This document shows positions 15,987-25,427 of a stretch of DNA of 64,000 nt, one piece after another; position 1 is the first letter of the stretch, and each line of letters starts with the position of its first letter. This DNA is from Burkholderiales bacterium PBB1. Lineage in GTDB: Bacteria > Pseudomonadota > Gammaproteobacteria > Burkholderiales > Burkholderiaceae_C. The position numbers and the translations under genes were made by a program. Where the stretch lies: assembly GCA_002255905.1 (NCBI GenBank), contig NKIN01000003.1, positions 223,925 through 287,924 on the forward strand. Direction: 5' to 3'. The notes under the pieces were generated by a model, which saw nothing but the letters and a program-made list of their open reading frames with translations, was not told the DNA's origin and did not search any database.

Positions 15987-18695
15987 TCAGCAGGTCCAGG
16001 ACGGCGCTTGTTCAGGCGCGATGGAATACTTGGCTATCGCCTGGGCGCAGGTCGCTGCATCGACGAGACCCTGCGCGCGCAGAGATGTCAGCGACGCCAG
16101 CACGATCTGGAAGCGATCAACCTCGAAGAAGCTGCGAAGTGCGGCACGGGTGTCGCTGCGACCGAAGCCATCGGTGCCCAGCGTCGTCACCGGCGCTTGC
16201 AGATAACTGGCGATGAGTTGCGGCCACGCTCGCACGTAGTCGCTGGCCATCACCACCGGCACGTCGCCGCTCAGGCATTGCTGCACATGGCTGACGCGCG
16301 GTGCATCTTGTGGATGCAGGCGGTTCCAGCGCTCGATTTCGCGTGCCTCGCGCGCCAGTTCGCTGAAGCTGGTGGCGCTCCACACCTCCGTGGCGATGTG
16401 CCAGTCTTGCAACAGCAATTCAGCCGCTGCGATCACTTCACGCAAGATGGTGCCCGAACCTACCAGGCGGATGCGCAGTGGATCGGCCGCGCTTGCCAAG
16501 GAGGTGTAGCGGTACATCCCCTTGATCACGTCGGCCTCGACGCCGGCTGGCAACGACGGCTGCGCGTAGTTCTCGTTCATCAGCGTGACGTAGTAGAAAA
16601 CGTCTTCGTGCTTCTCCAGCATCTGGCGCATGCCGTGGTCAAGGATGACCGCGAATTCGCCCGCAAAACAGGGGTCGTAGGTGCGGCAGTTGGGCACCGT
16701 CGATGCTTGCAGCAGGCTGCTGCCGTCCTGGTGCTGCAGCCCCTCGCCGCCCAAGGTCGTGCGGCCCGCGGTGGCTCCCAGCAGGAAGCCGCGCGAGCGC
16801 TGGTCGGCAGCGGCCCAGATCAGGTCGCCCACACGCTGGAAGCCGAACATCGAGTAGTAGATGTAGAAGGGCAACATGGCCAAACCGTGCAGCGAGTAGC
16901 TGGTGGCTGCGGCCGTCCAGCTGCTTATGGCGCTGGCTTCACTGATGCCCTCTTCCAGGATTTGTCCGTTGGTGGCTTCCCGGTAGCTCATCAGGGAGCC
17001 GATGTCTTCCGGTTCGTAAGCCTGGCCTTCACTTGAGTAGATGCCGATCTGCTTGAACAGATTGGCCATGCCGAAGGTGCGCGCCTCGTCAGCGACGATG
17101 GGCACCAGGCGCGGGCCCAGCGCCTCGTCCTTCAGCAGATTGGTCAGCATGCGCACGAACGCCATCGTCGTGCTCATCTCCTTGCCGTCCGCCTGCACAG
17201 CAAACTCTGCGTACTTTGAAATGCTGGGAACCGGCACAGCAGCCGCCTGCGTCGTTCGCACCGGCATGCCGCCACCCAATGCGGTCCGGCGTGCCTGCAG
17301 GTAGCGCATTTCGGGGCTGTCGGCGTCGGGCTTCACGAATTCGAGTGCGGCGGCCTGTTCGTCGGACAGTGGCAGCTTGAAACGATCGCGGAAGGCGATC
17401 AGGTCTTCGCGCGCCAGCTTCTTTTGCTGGTGCGTGGTCATGCGCCCCTGGCCGGCGGCACCCATGCCGTAGCCCTTCTTGGTCTGTGCCAGGATCACCG
17501 TCGGGCAGCCCGTGGTCTTCATGGCTTCGTGGTACGCCGCGTAGATCTTCACCAGATCGTGGCCGCCACGCTTGAGCAGGTCGATCTGCTCGTCGCTCAG
17601 GCCCTGCACCAGGGCCGCGAGCTGCGGGTTCTGGCCAAAGAAGTGCTCGCGGTTGTAGCGCCCGTCCTTGGCCGCGAAGGTCTGGAACTGACCATCGACG
17701 GTCTGCGCGAAGGCTTGTGCCAGGGCGCCGGTGGTGTCGTTGGCAAACAGACCGTCCCAGTCGGATCCCCACACGAGCTTGATGACGCGCCAGCCAGCGC
17801 CCACGAACAAGGCTTCCAATTCGTCGATGACACGGCTGTTGCCGCGCACGGGGCCGTCCAGGCGCTGCAGGTTGCAGTTCACCACCCAGATCAGGTTGTC
17901 GAGCTTTTCGCGCGAAGCAAGTGTCAGGGCCGACATGCTTTCCGGCTCGTCCATCTCGCCGTCGCCAAACACGCCCCAGACCTTGCGGCCGGCCGTGTTT
18001 TGCAACTGCCGGTGGTTGAGGTAGCGCATGAAGCGCGCCTGGCAGATGGAGCTGATCGGGCCCAGGCCCATGGAGCCGGTCGGGAATTGCCAGAAATCCG
18101 GCATCAGCCACGGGTGCGGATAACTGCTGAGCCCCTGCTTGCCGGCTGCACGCGCGGCAATTTCCTGCCGGTAGTAGGCCAGTTCCTGCTCGCTCAGGCG
18201 CCCTTCGAGGAAAGCCCGGGCATAGACGCCGGGCGCCGAGTGCGCCTGGAAGAAGACCAGGTCACCTCCGTTGGCACCTTCTTGTCCGGCGCGGAAGAAA
18301 TGGTTGAAGCCGACTTCAAAAAGATCGGCCGCGCTGGCGTAGCTGGCAATGTGGCCACCCAGTTCGCCGTAGGCCTGGTTCGCGCGCACCACCATGGCCA
18401 GTGCGTTCCAGCGCATCAACGATGCCAGCCGCTCTTCGATCGCCAGATCGCCGGGGAAGGGCGCTTGTTGCGACAGCGGAATCGAGTTGACATAGGGCGT
18501 GCCGCGGATCGGCTTCCAGGAGATCGCCGGGTCGCGTGCCGAGATGGCGAGCGCATCCATGATCTCGCGCACCCGTTGCGGGCCTGCGACCTGCAACACG
18601 GCCTTCAGCGCATCCTTCCACTCGGCCGTTTCTTGCGGGTCGCTGTCGGGTGCTGAAAGAACGCTGGTGGACGATGGAATGGACATGTCGCTCAT
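15987..18695 (-). CDS. aceE: Homodimeric pyruvate dehydrogenase-type E1 component, orphan
   Basis: The 902-residue protein is a full-length AceE-type thiamine-diphosphate decarboxylating E1. The cofactor motif GDGEMDEPES begins at residue 244 and reaches NCNLQRLDG near 273-281. The start at 18695 has AAGGAG upstream; the frame stays open to 18728 without one. No E2 or E3 genes are adjacent, which is unusual for the housekeeping complex. A divergent Lrp-family regulator starts 119 bases away. That pair resembles mdeB-mdeR of pseudomonads, where the E1 homologue acts on 2-oxobutyrate. Substrate (pyruvate, 2-oxobutyrate or another 2-oxoacid) is undecided. It would need E2/E3 from elsewhere in the genome. 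Confidence 0.88.
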   Translation of the reverse strand: MSDMSIPSSTSVLSAPDSDPQETAEWKDALKAVLQVAGPQRVREIMDALAISARDPAISWKPIRGTPYVNSIPLSQQAPFPGDLAIEERLASLMRWNALAMVVRANQAYGELGGHIASYASAADLFEVGFNHFFRAGQEGANGGDLVFFQAHSAPGVYARAFLEGRLSEQELAYYRQEIAARAAGKQGLSSYPHPWLMPDFWQFPTGSMGLGPISSICQARFMRYLNHRQLQNTAGRKVWGVFGDGEMDEPESMSALTLASREKLDNLIWVVNCNLQRLDGPVRGNSRVIDELEALFVGAGWRVIKLVWGSDWDGLFANDTTGALAQAFAQTVDGQFQTFAAKDGRYNREHFFGQNPQLAALVQGLSDEQIDLLKRGGHDLVKIYAAYHEAMKTTGCPTVILAQTKKGYGMGAAGQGRMTTHQQKKLAREDLIAFRDRFKLPLSDEQAAALEFVKPDADSPEMRYLQARRTALGGGMPVRTTQAAAVPVPSISKYAEFAVQADGKEMSTTMAFVRMLTNLLKDEALGPRLVPIVADEARTFGMANLFKQIGIYSSEGQAYEPEDIGSLMSYREATNGQILEEGISEASAISSWTAAATSYSLHGLAMLPFYIYYSMFGFQRVGDLIWAAADQRSRGFLLGATAGRTTLGGEGLQHQDGSSLLQASTVPNCRTYDPCFAGEFAVILDHGMRQMLEKHEDVFYYVTLMNENYAQPSLPAGVEADVIKGMYRYTSLASAADPLRIRLVGSGTILREVIAAAELLLQDWHIATEVWSATSFSELAREAREIERWNRLHPQDAPRVSHVQQCLSGDVPVVMASDYVRAWPQLIASYLQAPVTTLGTDGFGRSDTRAALRSFFEVDRFQIVLASLTSLRAQGLVDAATCAQAIAKYSIAPEQAPSWTC

Positions 18696-18814
18696 GGCTG
18701 GTCTCCTTGGATCGAACACTATAGGCAATCAGCGCGGAAATTTACGATTGAAATCGCGAGGCTCAACCGCTGATCTCAGCACAAAATTCGGCATAACCAT
18801 GAAAGACACGCATA

Positions 18815-19282
18815 ATGCAACTGAATGCCTTGGATTTGCGCATCCTGCGCGAACTGCAAGACGATGCCAGCCTCTCGAACGTTGCCCTGGCCAAGCGCGT
18901 CCATCTCTCGCCGTCGGCCTGCCTGGCACGCGTCAAGGCGCTGGAGTCCAGCGGCTTGATCCGACAGTACGTCGCACTGCTCGATCCGAAGCGGCTGGGG
19001 CTGACACTGAACGTGTTCATCTCGATCAGCCTAAAGCAGCAAACCCGCGCGGCCCTCGATGCCTTCGAGGCCAAGGTCTCGGCGCGCGAGGAGGTCATGG
19101 AGTGCTACCTGATGTCGGGTGAGGCTGACTACCTGATTCGCGTGGCGGTGACCGACATCGCAGCGCTCGAGCGCTTCATCATCGAGCAGCTGTCGCCGAT
19201 GAAAGAGGTCGAGAAGATCCGTTCCAGCTTCGCGCTCAAGCAGGTTCGCTACAAGACCGCATTGCCCCTGCAGCTGGGGTGA
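18815..19282 (+). CDS. Lrp/AsnC-family transcriptional regulator
   Basis: The 155-residue protein has the AsnC-type N-terminal helix-turn-helix (LDLRILRELQDDA at 6-18, then LAKRVHLSPSACLARVKAL) and a C-terminal RAM effector domain (VMECYLMSGEADYLIRVAV). Length and layout are standard. It is divergent from the orphan E1 gene, with the promoters facing each other over 119 bases, which is the classical arrangement for a local regulator of the neighbour. Amino acids or 2-oxoacids are the usual ligands of the family. Confidence 0.9.
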   Translation: MQLNALDLRILRELQDDASLSNVALAKRVHLSPSACLARVKALESSGLIRQYVALLDPKRLGLTLNVFISISLKQQTRAALDAFEAKVSAREEVMECYLMSGEADYLIRVAVTDIAALERFIIEQLSPMKEVEKIRSSFALKQVRYKTALPLQLG

Positions 19283-19318
19283 GGGCGCTGGGGCGGCCGG
19301 CCGACTCGGCTGCGCACC

Positions 19319-20020
19319 TCAGCGTTTCGCCAGTGCCCGCTTCACGCGCCAGCCCAGCAGTACCGCGATGACGACGGCATACACCGCCACTTCGGCGAAG
19401 TTGTTCTTGGCCGCGCGCATCCAGAAAAAATGCAACAAACCGAGCAGCGCGATGGCGTAGACCGCACGGTGCAGCATCTGCCAGCGAGCCGCCCCGAGGG
19501 CCTTGATGGCGCGATTGAACGAGGTCGCGGCCAGTGGCGTCATCAGCAACAGGCCGGCGGTGCCAACCAGGATGAACGGCCGCTTGATGATGTCCTTGGC
19601 GATCGCGTCGATATCGAAGCCCTGGTCCAGCCAGCCGTAGCTCAGGAAGTGCATCAGAACGTAGAAGAACGTGAACAGGCCCAGCATGCGGCGAAAGCGC
19701 GCGAGCGCCGGCAGGTTGGTCCATGTCCTCAAAGGCGAAATGGCCAGCGTGATGCACAGAAAACGCAGCGTCCAGTCGCCCGTCGCGCGGATCAGGGCTT
19801 CCGCCGGATTCGGCCCCAGTGTGTTGGCCCATGCGCCATAGAACAGCCATGCGAACGGCAGCAAGCACAGCGCGAACAGGAGCACCTTGGTTGCCGGCCG
19901 CAGCAGCAGCGGCTTGCGCTTGACAGCACCGGCGACAGTGTTCGCGCGCATCGCTGCAACTGGGCCTTCGGCCTGGGAATGCATGCGGGGGTCGGGGCCG
20001 ACGGTGGACATCAGATTCAT
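19319..20020 (-). CDS. msrQ: MsrQ, heme-binding membrane subunit of the MsrPQ system
   Basis: The 233-residue protein has about six hydrophobic helices after a 40-residue N-terminal extension and belongs to the ferric-reductase-like YedZ/MsrQ family. Histidines in the membrane helices (FYVLMHFLSYG, WQMLHRAVY, LLHFFWMRAA) are the expected heme ligands. It passes electrons from the respiratory chain to MsrP, which reduces methionine sulfoxide in periplasmic proteins. The gene starts 25 bases after msrP. The N-terminal extension is long, so a later start is possible. Confidence 0.92.
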   Translation of the reverse strand: MNLMSTVGPDPRMHSQAEGPVAAMRANTVAGAVKRKPLLLRPATKVLLFALCLLPFAWLFYGAWANTLGPNPAEALIRATGDWTLRFLCITLAISPLRTWTNLPALARFRRMLGLFTFFYVLMHFLSYGWLDQGFDIDAIAKDIIKRPFILVGTAGLLLMTPLAATSFNRAIKALGAARWQMLHRAVYAIALLGLLHFFWMRAAKNNFAEVAVYAVVIAVLLGWRVKRALAKR

Positions 20021-20045
20021 GGCGAAAGGGCTTGGGCGCTTCAGC

Positions 20046-21038
20046 TCAGAAGAATTTCTTCAGATCCATGCCGGCATACAACTGCCCGACTTGTGGCTCG
20101 TACCCGTTGAACATCAGCGTGGCGCGCTTCTTCTGAAACAGCCCGTCCTCGCCGATGCGGCGCTCGGTGGCCTGACTCCAGCGCGGATGATCGACGTTGG
20201 GGTTCACGTTCGAATAGAAGCCGTATTCACTGCTGGCGGCCTTGTTCCAGCTGGTACGCGGTTCCTTCTCGACGAAGCGGATCGCAACGAGTGACTTGCC
20301 ACTCTTGAAACCGTATTTCCAGGGCACCACCAGGCGCACTGGTGCGCCGTTCTGGTTGGGCAACACCTCGCCATAGAGGCCAAAGGTCAACAGCGTCAGC
20401 GGGTTCATCGCCTCGTCAAGTCGCAACCCTTCCACGTAGGGCCATTGCAGTACCCGCGAACCGACCCCAGGCATCATTTTCGAGTCAGCCAGGGTCACGA
20501 ACTCGATGTACTTCGCATTGCCGGTGGGCTCGACCTGCTTGATCAATTCCGACAGCGAATAGCCGACCCACGGAATCACCATCGACCAGCCCTCCACACA
20601 GCGCATGCGGTAGATGCGCTCCTCCATCGGGCTGAGCTTGAGCAGGTCTTCGATGTCGTACACCTTGGGCTTGCCGATCGCGCCCTCGACGCTCACGGTC
20701 CACGGACGCGTTTTCAGCGAGCCAGCGTTACGGGCAGGGTCGGACTTGTCGGTGCCGAACTCGTAGTAGTTGTTGTACGAGGTTACGTCGCCATGGGGCG
20801 TGAGCTTTTCAATCGTCATGCCGGCCGGGATGGCGCTGCGCTTGCTCGCCAGCGCAGCCAGCTTGCCTGGGCGCGCGGTCTGTGCCATCGCGTCACGGGC
20901 TGCCCACGAGGCCATCGCCAGGCCGGCGCTGCCAGCGGCCATGGACTTCAGCAGCGCGCGTCGGCCTTCATAGACCTCGCGCGGGGTGATGTCGCTGGCG
21001 TTGGGATGAACGAATCCGTGATCCTTGAGAAAAAGCAT
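20046..21038 (-). CDS. msrP: MsrP, periplasmic molybdopterin methionine-sulfoxide reductase
   Basis: The 330-residue protein has a Tat-type leader (twin arginine in [10 protein letters not shown] followed by [15 protein letters not shown]) and a sulfite-oxidase-fold catalytic domain. The molybdenum-ligating cysteine lies in [15 protein letters not shown]. It repairs oxidised methionines in the cell envelope with MsrQ, encoded immediately downstream. A GGAG site precedes the start. Confidence 0.95.
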   Translation of the reverse strand: MLFLKDHGFVHPNASDITPREVYEGRRALLKSMAAGSAGLAMASWAARDAMAQTARPGKLAALASKRSAIPAGMTIEKLTPHGDVTSYNNYYEFGTDKSDPARNAGSLKTRPWTVSVEGAIGKPKVYDIEDLLKLSPMEERIYRMRCVEGWSMVIPWVGYSLSELIKQVEPTGNAKYIEFVTLADSKMMPGVGSRVLQWPYVEGLRLDEAMNPLTLLTFGLYGEVLPNQNGAPVRLVVPWKYGFKSGKSLVAIRFVEKEPRTSWNKAASSEYGFYSNVNPNVDHPRWSQATERRIGEDGLFQKKRATLMFNGYEPQVGQLYAGMDLKKFF

Positions 21039-21148
21039 GCGGTGCTCCGGGGATGGTGGTCGATGCTGCGATGCCTAGTGTCGCAGCCCTCACCAGATCC
21101 TTACGCGTTGACCGACAGGCCGCTACGGTCAAGCGACCTGCTCGTGAC

Positions 21149-21484
21149 TCAGATCACGTCGTTGGAGCCCGACGGGGCAAACAGGTGCAGAGAACTTTGC
21201 GACTGGCGCTCGCGAAAGCCCTTGCGCGCGAACAGCTTGGCCTGGGCCTCGGGGGGCAGGTCGGTGATGTTGAGGATGTTCTTGACGATCAACGTGTCGA
21301 TCACGTCTTCGAGCACGCGCACGAAATCGGCGTCGAGCTTGGAGTAGCCCTCGTCGTCATCGGTGCGGCCCACAAACGCCTGCACCTCGGCATGGTGGTC
21401 AGGCAGGAACTCGTCGGCGCCATCGACTGGATGGCGGTGCAGGCTGTCGATGGCGCCAGTGGGCGTGCGGTGGATGTAAGGCAT
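21149..21484 (-). CDS. Conserved hypothetical protein, sometimes labelled tryptophan-synthase-beta-like
   Basis: This 111-residue acidic protein has the pattern MPYIHRTPTGAIDSLHR, then EFLPDHHAEVQAF, a helical DADFVRVLEDVIDTLI core and TDLPPEAQAKLFARKGFR. I recall it as a short family common in Betaproteobacteria with an uninformative tryptophan synthase-like label. It has no signal peptide or membrane helix. Nothing in the context (MsrPQ on one side, cytochrome c4 on the other) reveals its role. Confidence 0.75.
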   Translation of the reverse strand: MPYIHRTPTGAIDSLHRHPVDGADEFLPDHHAEVQAFVGRTDDDEGYSKLDADFVRVLEDVIDTLIVKNILNITDLPPEAQAKLFARKGFRERQSQSSLHLFAPSGSNDVI

Positions 21485-21601
21485 TTACGGCAGATTCGAA
21501 GTGCTGTCACTTTACGCCTGTCGCCACGCACGTCGTTGACGAACAACCAGCACTTCGCCTCACAGACACGTCGCCAAGCCACTCGCCGAGTCGACAAAAG
21601 A

Positions 21602-21624
21602 AAGGCCGGTCAGAGACCGGCCTT
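21602..21624 (-). terminator. Rho-independent terminator of cytochrome c4 gene
   Basis: Perfect 10-base arms AAGGCCGGTC and GACCGGCCTT flank a 3-base loop. On the minus strand the stem is followed by TCTTTTG. It lies 20 bases after the cytochrome stop. Confidence 0.85.
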
Positions 21625-21643
21625 GTCTTGAGAACCGCAGGAT

Positions 21644-22258
21644 TCAGTGCAGCCCGGCGATGTACTCGGCCAGGCCTTGGATTTCGCGGTCGTTCAGCTT
21701 TGCCGCCACGCCCATCATCTGCACGTTGTTCTTGCGTGCACCACTGCGGAAGGCGGTCAACTGTGCGGCGGTGTAGTCGGCGTGCTGACCCGCCAGGCGC
21801 GGATACTGCACCGGGATGCCAGCGCCACTGGGGCCATGGCAAGCCGCACAGGCCGGAATGCTGCGCTCGGCGACGCCACCGCGGTAGATCTTCTCGCCGA
21901 GCTTGGCCAACTCGGCGTCCTTGGCAAAGCCGGGCTTGGCATGCTTCGATGCGTAGAACGCAGCGACGTTCTTCATGTCTTCCTCGCTGAGCGTGGCCGC
22001 CATGCCACTCATGATCGCGTTGGCCCGCAGCCCACTCTTGAATTCGATCAACTGCTTGACAAGGTATTCCGGGTGCTGACCCTGCAAGATGGGTTGTGCC
22101 GGGCTGCCGCGCGAGCCATCGCTGCTGTGGCATGCCGAGCACACCGCTGCTGTGGCGGCGCCCTTGACCAGATCGGGCTTGAATGCCGCACGGGGCTCCT
22201 CATTGGCCGAGGCAGTGACAGCAGCGAAACACAACAGCAAAGCAGACGCAAACTTCAT
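21644..22258 (-). CDS. Cytochrome c4, diheme periplasmic electron carrier
   Basis: The 204-residue preprotein has a Sec signal (MKFASALLLCFAAVTASA) and two heme c sites, C40-SA-CH44 and C137-AA-CH141, in two homologous halves, the hallmark of cytochrome c4. Axial methionines are likely in NAIMSGMA and NVQMMGVA. It carries electrons from dehydrogenases or the bc1 complex to oxidases. I used the ATG at 22258; a TTG four codons upstream is the only longer choice. It is divergent from engB. It could accept electrons from the GMC dehydrogenase 8 kb away, which lacks its own cytochrome, but that is speculation. Confidence 0.92.
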   Translation of the reverse strand: MKFASALLLCFAAVTASANEEPRAAFKPDLVKGAATAAVCSACHSSDGSRGSPAQPILQGQHPEYLVKQLIEFKSGLRANAIMSGMAATLSEEDMKNVAAFYASKHAKPGFAKDAELAKLGEKIYRGGVAERSIPACAACHGPSGAGIPVQYPRLAGQHADYTAAQLTAFRSGARKNNVQMMGVAAKLNDREIQGLAEYIAGLH

Positions 22259-22321
22259 GACGAGGACCAAGGAGAGACTGTTAATCCGACGATTCTACAA
22301 TTGCAGAATTTGGCAGGCGGC

Positions 22322-23068
22322 ATGACCGAGCAAATGAAAATGCCCCTGAAGGGGAGCCATGCGGCCCTCGAGGGCGATTCCTCAGAAAAGATCGCGTTGG
22401 CCTGGGCACACACGGCGCGATTCCTGACCACCGCCAGCCGGTTGAATGAACTGCCGCAGACGGAATTGCCCGAGATCGCCTTCGTCGGACGCTCGAATGC
22501 AGGCAAGTCGACCGCGATCAACACCTTGACGCAGCAGAAACGGCTGGCCTTCGCATCGAAGACGCCAGGCCGCACGCAGCACATCAACTTGTTCGAGCTG
22601 GGGCCGAAGACCGGGGCCGATGCCCTGCTGGCCGATCTGCCGGGCTACGGCTACGCCGCGGTGGCGCGTGGCGCCAAGCTGCGTTGGCAACAGGTGATGG
22701 CCGATTACCTCGAAGTGCGGCGCAGCTTGGCCGGCGTGGTGTTGATGGTCGACTCGCGGCTGGGGTTTACCGACCTCGATCGCCAGCTGCTGGCTTTCAT
22801 CGCCCCACGCATCGGCAATGGGGCAGTTCGCTTGCTGGTGCTGTTGACCAAGGCGGACAAGCTCAATCGCAGTGAGGCCCAGCTCGCGCTGGCTGCGGCT
22901 CAGCAACTGCTGGGCGAGCTGACCACTCCGGAGGCCGACGTCAACGTGGCCCTATTTTCAGCACTGAAGAAGAGCGGCGTCGGCGACGCGGCTGCCTTGC
23001 TGCACGGCTGGGTTCATCCACAAGCGCCAGAGGTGTCAGGGTCTGCCGAGGAACAGGTACACCCCTGA
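22322..23068 (+). CDS. engB: Ribosome-biogenesis GTPase EngB (YsxC/YihA)
   Basis: The 248-residue protein is a TRAFAC GTPase that assists large ribosomal subunit assembly. It shows G1 GRSNAGKS at 56-63, the G2 region TPGRTQHINLF, G3 DLPGYGYA and G4 TKADKL. The start at 22322 gives an N-terminus about 30 residues longer than E. coli EngB; an ATG at 22334 is also in frame. The 3' end overlaps the convergent patatin gene by 33 bases. Confidence 0.93.
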   Translation: MTEQMKMPLKGSHAALEGDSSEKIALAWAHTARFLTTASRLNELPQTELPEIAFVGRSNAGKSTAINTLTQQKRLAFASKTPGRTQHINLFELGPKTGADALLADLPGYGYAAVARGAKLRWQQVMADYLEVRRSLAGVVLMVDSRLGFTDLDRQLLAFIAPRIGNGAVRLLVLLTKADKLNRSEAQLALAAAQQLLGELTTPEADVNVALFSALKKSGVGDAAALLHGWVHPQAPEVSGSAEEQVHP

Positions 23069-25348
23069 GTGACCGCGCGGCGCGTAGGTGACGCCGAAAT
23101 ACAGGGGGCCGACGGTGGTGTCTGCGCCCACAAACAGGCTGCTGCCGGCGCGCAGGTTCGACAGTGACACGTCCCGCTTGCGGGTCCAGGCATTGCCCGC
23201 TTCGAGCGTGCCGCCAACGAACAGGCCTCGGGTCAGCAACGGCACGTACTCCAGCCGCCGGTAACCCTCCAGCCGACCGAACAACACGTTGTTGCCGGCC
23301 AGCTGGTTGAAGCGGTAGCCCGACAGGCGGTGAAATCCGCCCAGGTTGTAGCTGTAGCGACCCAGGTCGGTGGAAAGGTCTTCGCCGCCCGCGCTTTGGG
23401 CGCTCAGGTAGGCGTTGAGCGTGTATCGCTCCCACGTTGCTGCCGCAGTGCCTTCCAGCTCGAACCGCGCGAAGCCGTTTCGACCGGAACCGCCCGTCAC
23501 TGTGCGCGAGCCGATCACGGTTTCACCTTCAACGCGGTAGCCGCTCAGCGGGAAGTTGACGTAGTCCAGCTGGTCGATGATGACCTTGAAGCGTGCGCCG
23601 GTCTCCTGCACCGTCTGGCTGTTGCCAGGTCCGGGGTAGGCAGCTGCGAGCAGATCGGGGCTGTTGTGCAGCACCACATGGCTGACGCCGAGGCGGAACT
23701 CGCCGAACTTGCCCCACGGTTGCCCGATGTCGATGCCGAAGCGACCGGTGGTCCGGCTGAAGCGCCCCAGTTCGTCGGCGCTGTCGGCGTCGTAGACGGT
23801 GACGCGTCGCCGCTCAACGCTTGCATACCCGGACACGAACCAGTCGCTGGTCCAGCCGATGGTCCATTTCAACGGGTGATACAGCTCGGTATAGAGCTTG
23901 GGCGTCTCGCCGATCTGCACGAAATTTCGCCACTCGGTGCCGTTGTCGTCCAGCCAGCGTCGGTCGTGGTTCAGCTTCAGATTGAAGGCGCTGTCGCCCT
24001 GGAAATCAGTGAACAGGTCGATGCCGACGCGGAAGTAATTCGGCCCCCAGGGCTTCTCTTCGAGATCGAAGATGAGTCCGTCGCCATCGGGCGTGTTGAC
24101 CAGCCGGAAGTCCGCCCGGGCATAGTCGCCACTGGCCGCGAGCCGGCGGGCATCGCGCTCGGCCTTCTTCTGATCGAAGGGAGCCCCTGTCCTCGATTCG
24201 AGCTCGTTGGCAAAGCGCTGGGGGTTGGTCAGTTCGCTGCCCTGGAAGCGGATGAACGAGATCTGTGCCGGTTCTGCCTCGGGCTGACGGTGCGCGGCCT
24301 GCCATTGCGCATAGGCAGATGGCGCCAGCGACAGCGCGGCAAGTTTTGCCAGCTGAGGCCGCACACCGGCTTCGCCCTGATCGATCAACTCACGTGTCTG
24401 GTTGAAGTCACCGGATGTCAGCGCGCCCAAGGGCGGAGCGATCAACACATCGTGGGGCTTCAACAGGGCCAGGCTGCGCGCCACGTTCTGCTCGGTCAGG
24501 ATGCTGAGCATCTGAGCCGTGAGCCCGGTGACCGAACTCAATGCATCCCGGCCAGACAGCGGTGTGCCGATGTTGACCGCGATCACGATGTCGGCGCCCA
24601 TGGCGCGCGCCACGTCAACCGGCAGGTTGTCAACCAGGCCGCCATCGCCGAGGATCCGCCCCTCGGCCTCGGTGGGGGCGAAGACCCCGGGGACGCTCAT
24701 GCTCGAGCGGAGTGCCAGGGCCAGGTCGCCGCTGCCGAGGAAGACCGGCTGGCCGGTCTCCATGTTGGTGGCCACGGCCCGAAACGGGATCGGAAGTTGC
24801 GAGAAGTCGCGCACCCCTCGCACCGGCAGCGTGTAGCGCCGCAGCAGGGATTCGAGCCCGCGGCCCGACAGCGCACCCAGCGGTGCCCGCAGCTCGCCGT
24901 CGCGCATGCCGAACTCGAGCACAGGCGAGAGTTCGAAATCCTCTTCCTTGCGGCGCTGTGACAGCAGCGGGCGGTCGACGCGGCTGGCGAACACCTCGTC
25001 CCATTTCACCGCCAGCAATTCCTTTTCCAGGCGCTCGGCGTCCATGCCACTGGCATACAGGCCGCCGATGATCGCGCCCATGGAGGTGCCCGCAATCACG
25101 TCGATCGGGATGCGTTCGCGCTCCAGCATCTTCAGCACGCCCACATGCGCCAGCCCCCGGGCGCCACCACCCGACAGCACCAGGCCGATGCGTGGACGGC
25201 CCAGCGGTCTCGGAGTGGGCGGTGCCGCCGCCACTGTCGGTGCCCCGACCACCGACACCGGGGCGGGCTCATTGCCCGACGCGGCGAATGACGCGGTTGT
25301 CCAGGCGATCAAAACGAGACAACGAACCACCAGCGACATCGAATGCAT
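23036..25348 (-). CDS. Patatin-like phospholipase fused to an Omp85-type barrel (PlpD-like, type Vd secretion)
   Basis: The 770-residue protein starts with a signal peptide (MHSMSLVVRCLVLIAWTTASFAAS). The patatin domain (about 50-260) carries the oxyanion loop GGGARG at 60-65, the nucleophile motif GTSMG with S89, and the catalytic DGG with D235. A POTRA-like segment (about 300-390) and a C-terminal surface-antigen/Omp85 beta-barrel (about 390-770) follow. This is the architecture of PlpD of Pseudomonas aeruginosa, a phospholipase A tethered to or released at the outer membrane. The start at 25348 gives a clean signal peptide; the frame is open to 25411. Its 3' end overlaps engB. The final residue is proline rather than the usual phenylalanine. 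Confidence 0.9.
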   Translation of the reverse strand: MHSMSLVVRCLVLIAWTTASFAASGNEPAPVSVVGAPTVAAAPPTPRPLGRPRIGLVLSGGGARGLAHVGVLKMLERERIPIDVIAGTSMGAIIGGLYASGMDAERLEKELLAVKWDEVFASRVDRPLLSQRRKEEDFELSPVLEFGMRDGELRAPLGALSGRGLESLLRRYTLPVRGVRDFSQLPIPFRAVATNMETGQPVFLGSGDLALALRSSMSVPGVFAPTEAEGRILGDGGLVDNLPVDVARAMGADIVIAVNIGTPLSGRDALSSVTGLTAQMLSILTEQNVARSLALLKPHDVLIAPPLGALTSGDFNQTRELIDQGEAGVRPQLAKLAALSLAPSAYAQWQAAHRQPEAEPAQISFIRFQGSELTNPQRFANELESRTGAPFDQKKAERDARRLAASGDYARADFRLVNTPDGDGLIFDLEEKPWGPNYFRVGIDLFTDFQGDSAFNLKLNHDRRWLDDNGTEWRNFVQIGETPKLYTELYHPLKWTIGWTSDWFVSGYASVERRRVTVYDADSADELGRFSRTTGRFGIDIGQPWGKFGEFRLGVSHVVLHNSPDLLAAAYPGPGNSQTVQETGARFKVIIDQLDYVNFPLSGYRVEGETVIGSRTVTGGSGRNGFARFELEGTAAATWERYTLNAYLSAQSAGGEDLSTDLGRYSYNLGGFHRLSGYRFNQLAGNNVLFGRLEGYRRLEYVPLLTRGLFVGGTLEAGNAWTRKRDVSLSNLRAGSSLFVGADTTVGPLYFGVTYAPRGHSGVYLFLGRP

Positions 25349-25427
25349 ATCGAAATTGTGCGGGATGGTCCCGACTGCCGTTGCGGGCCGGATGGCTCCG
25401 GCGCCCATCACGAGCGTGGCAACGCTG

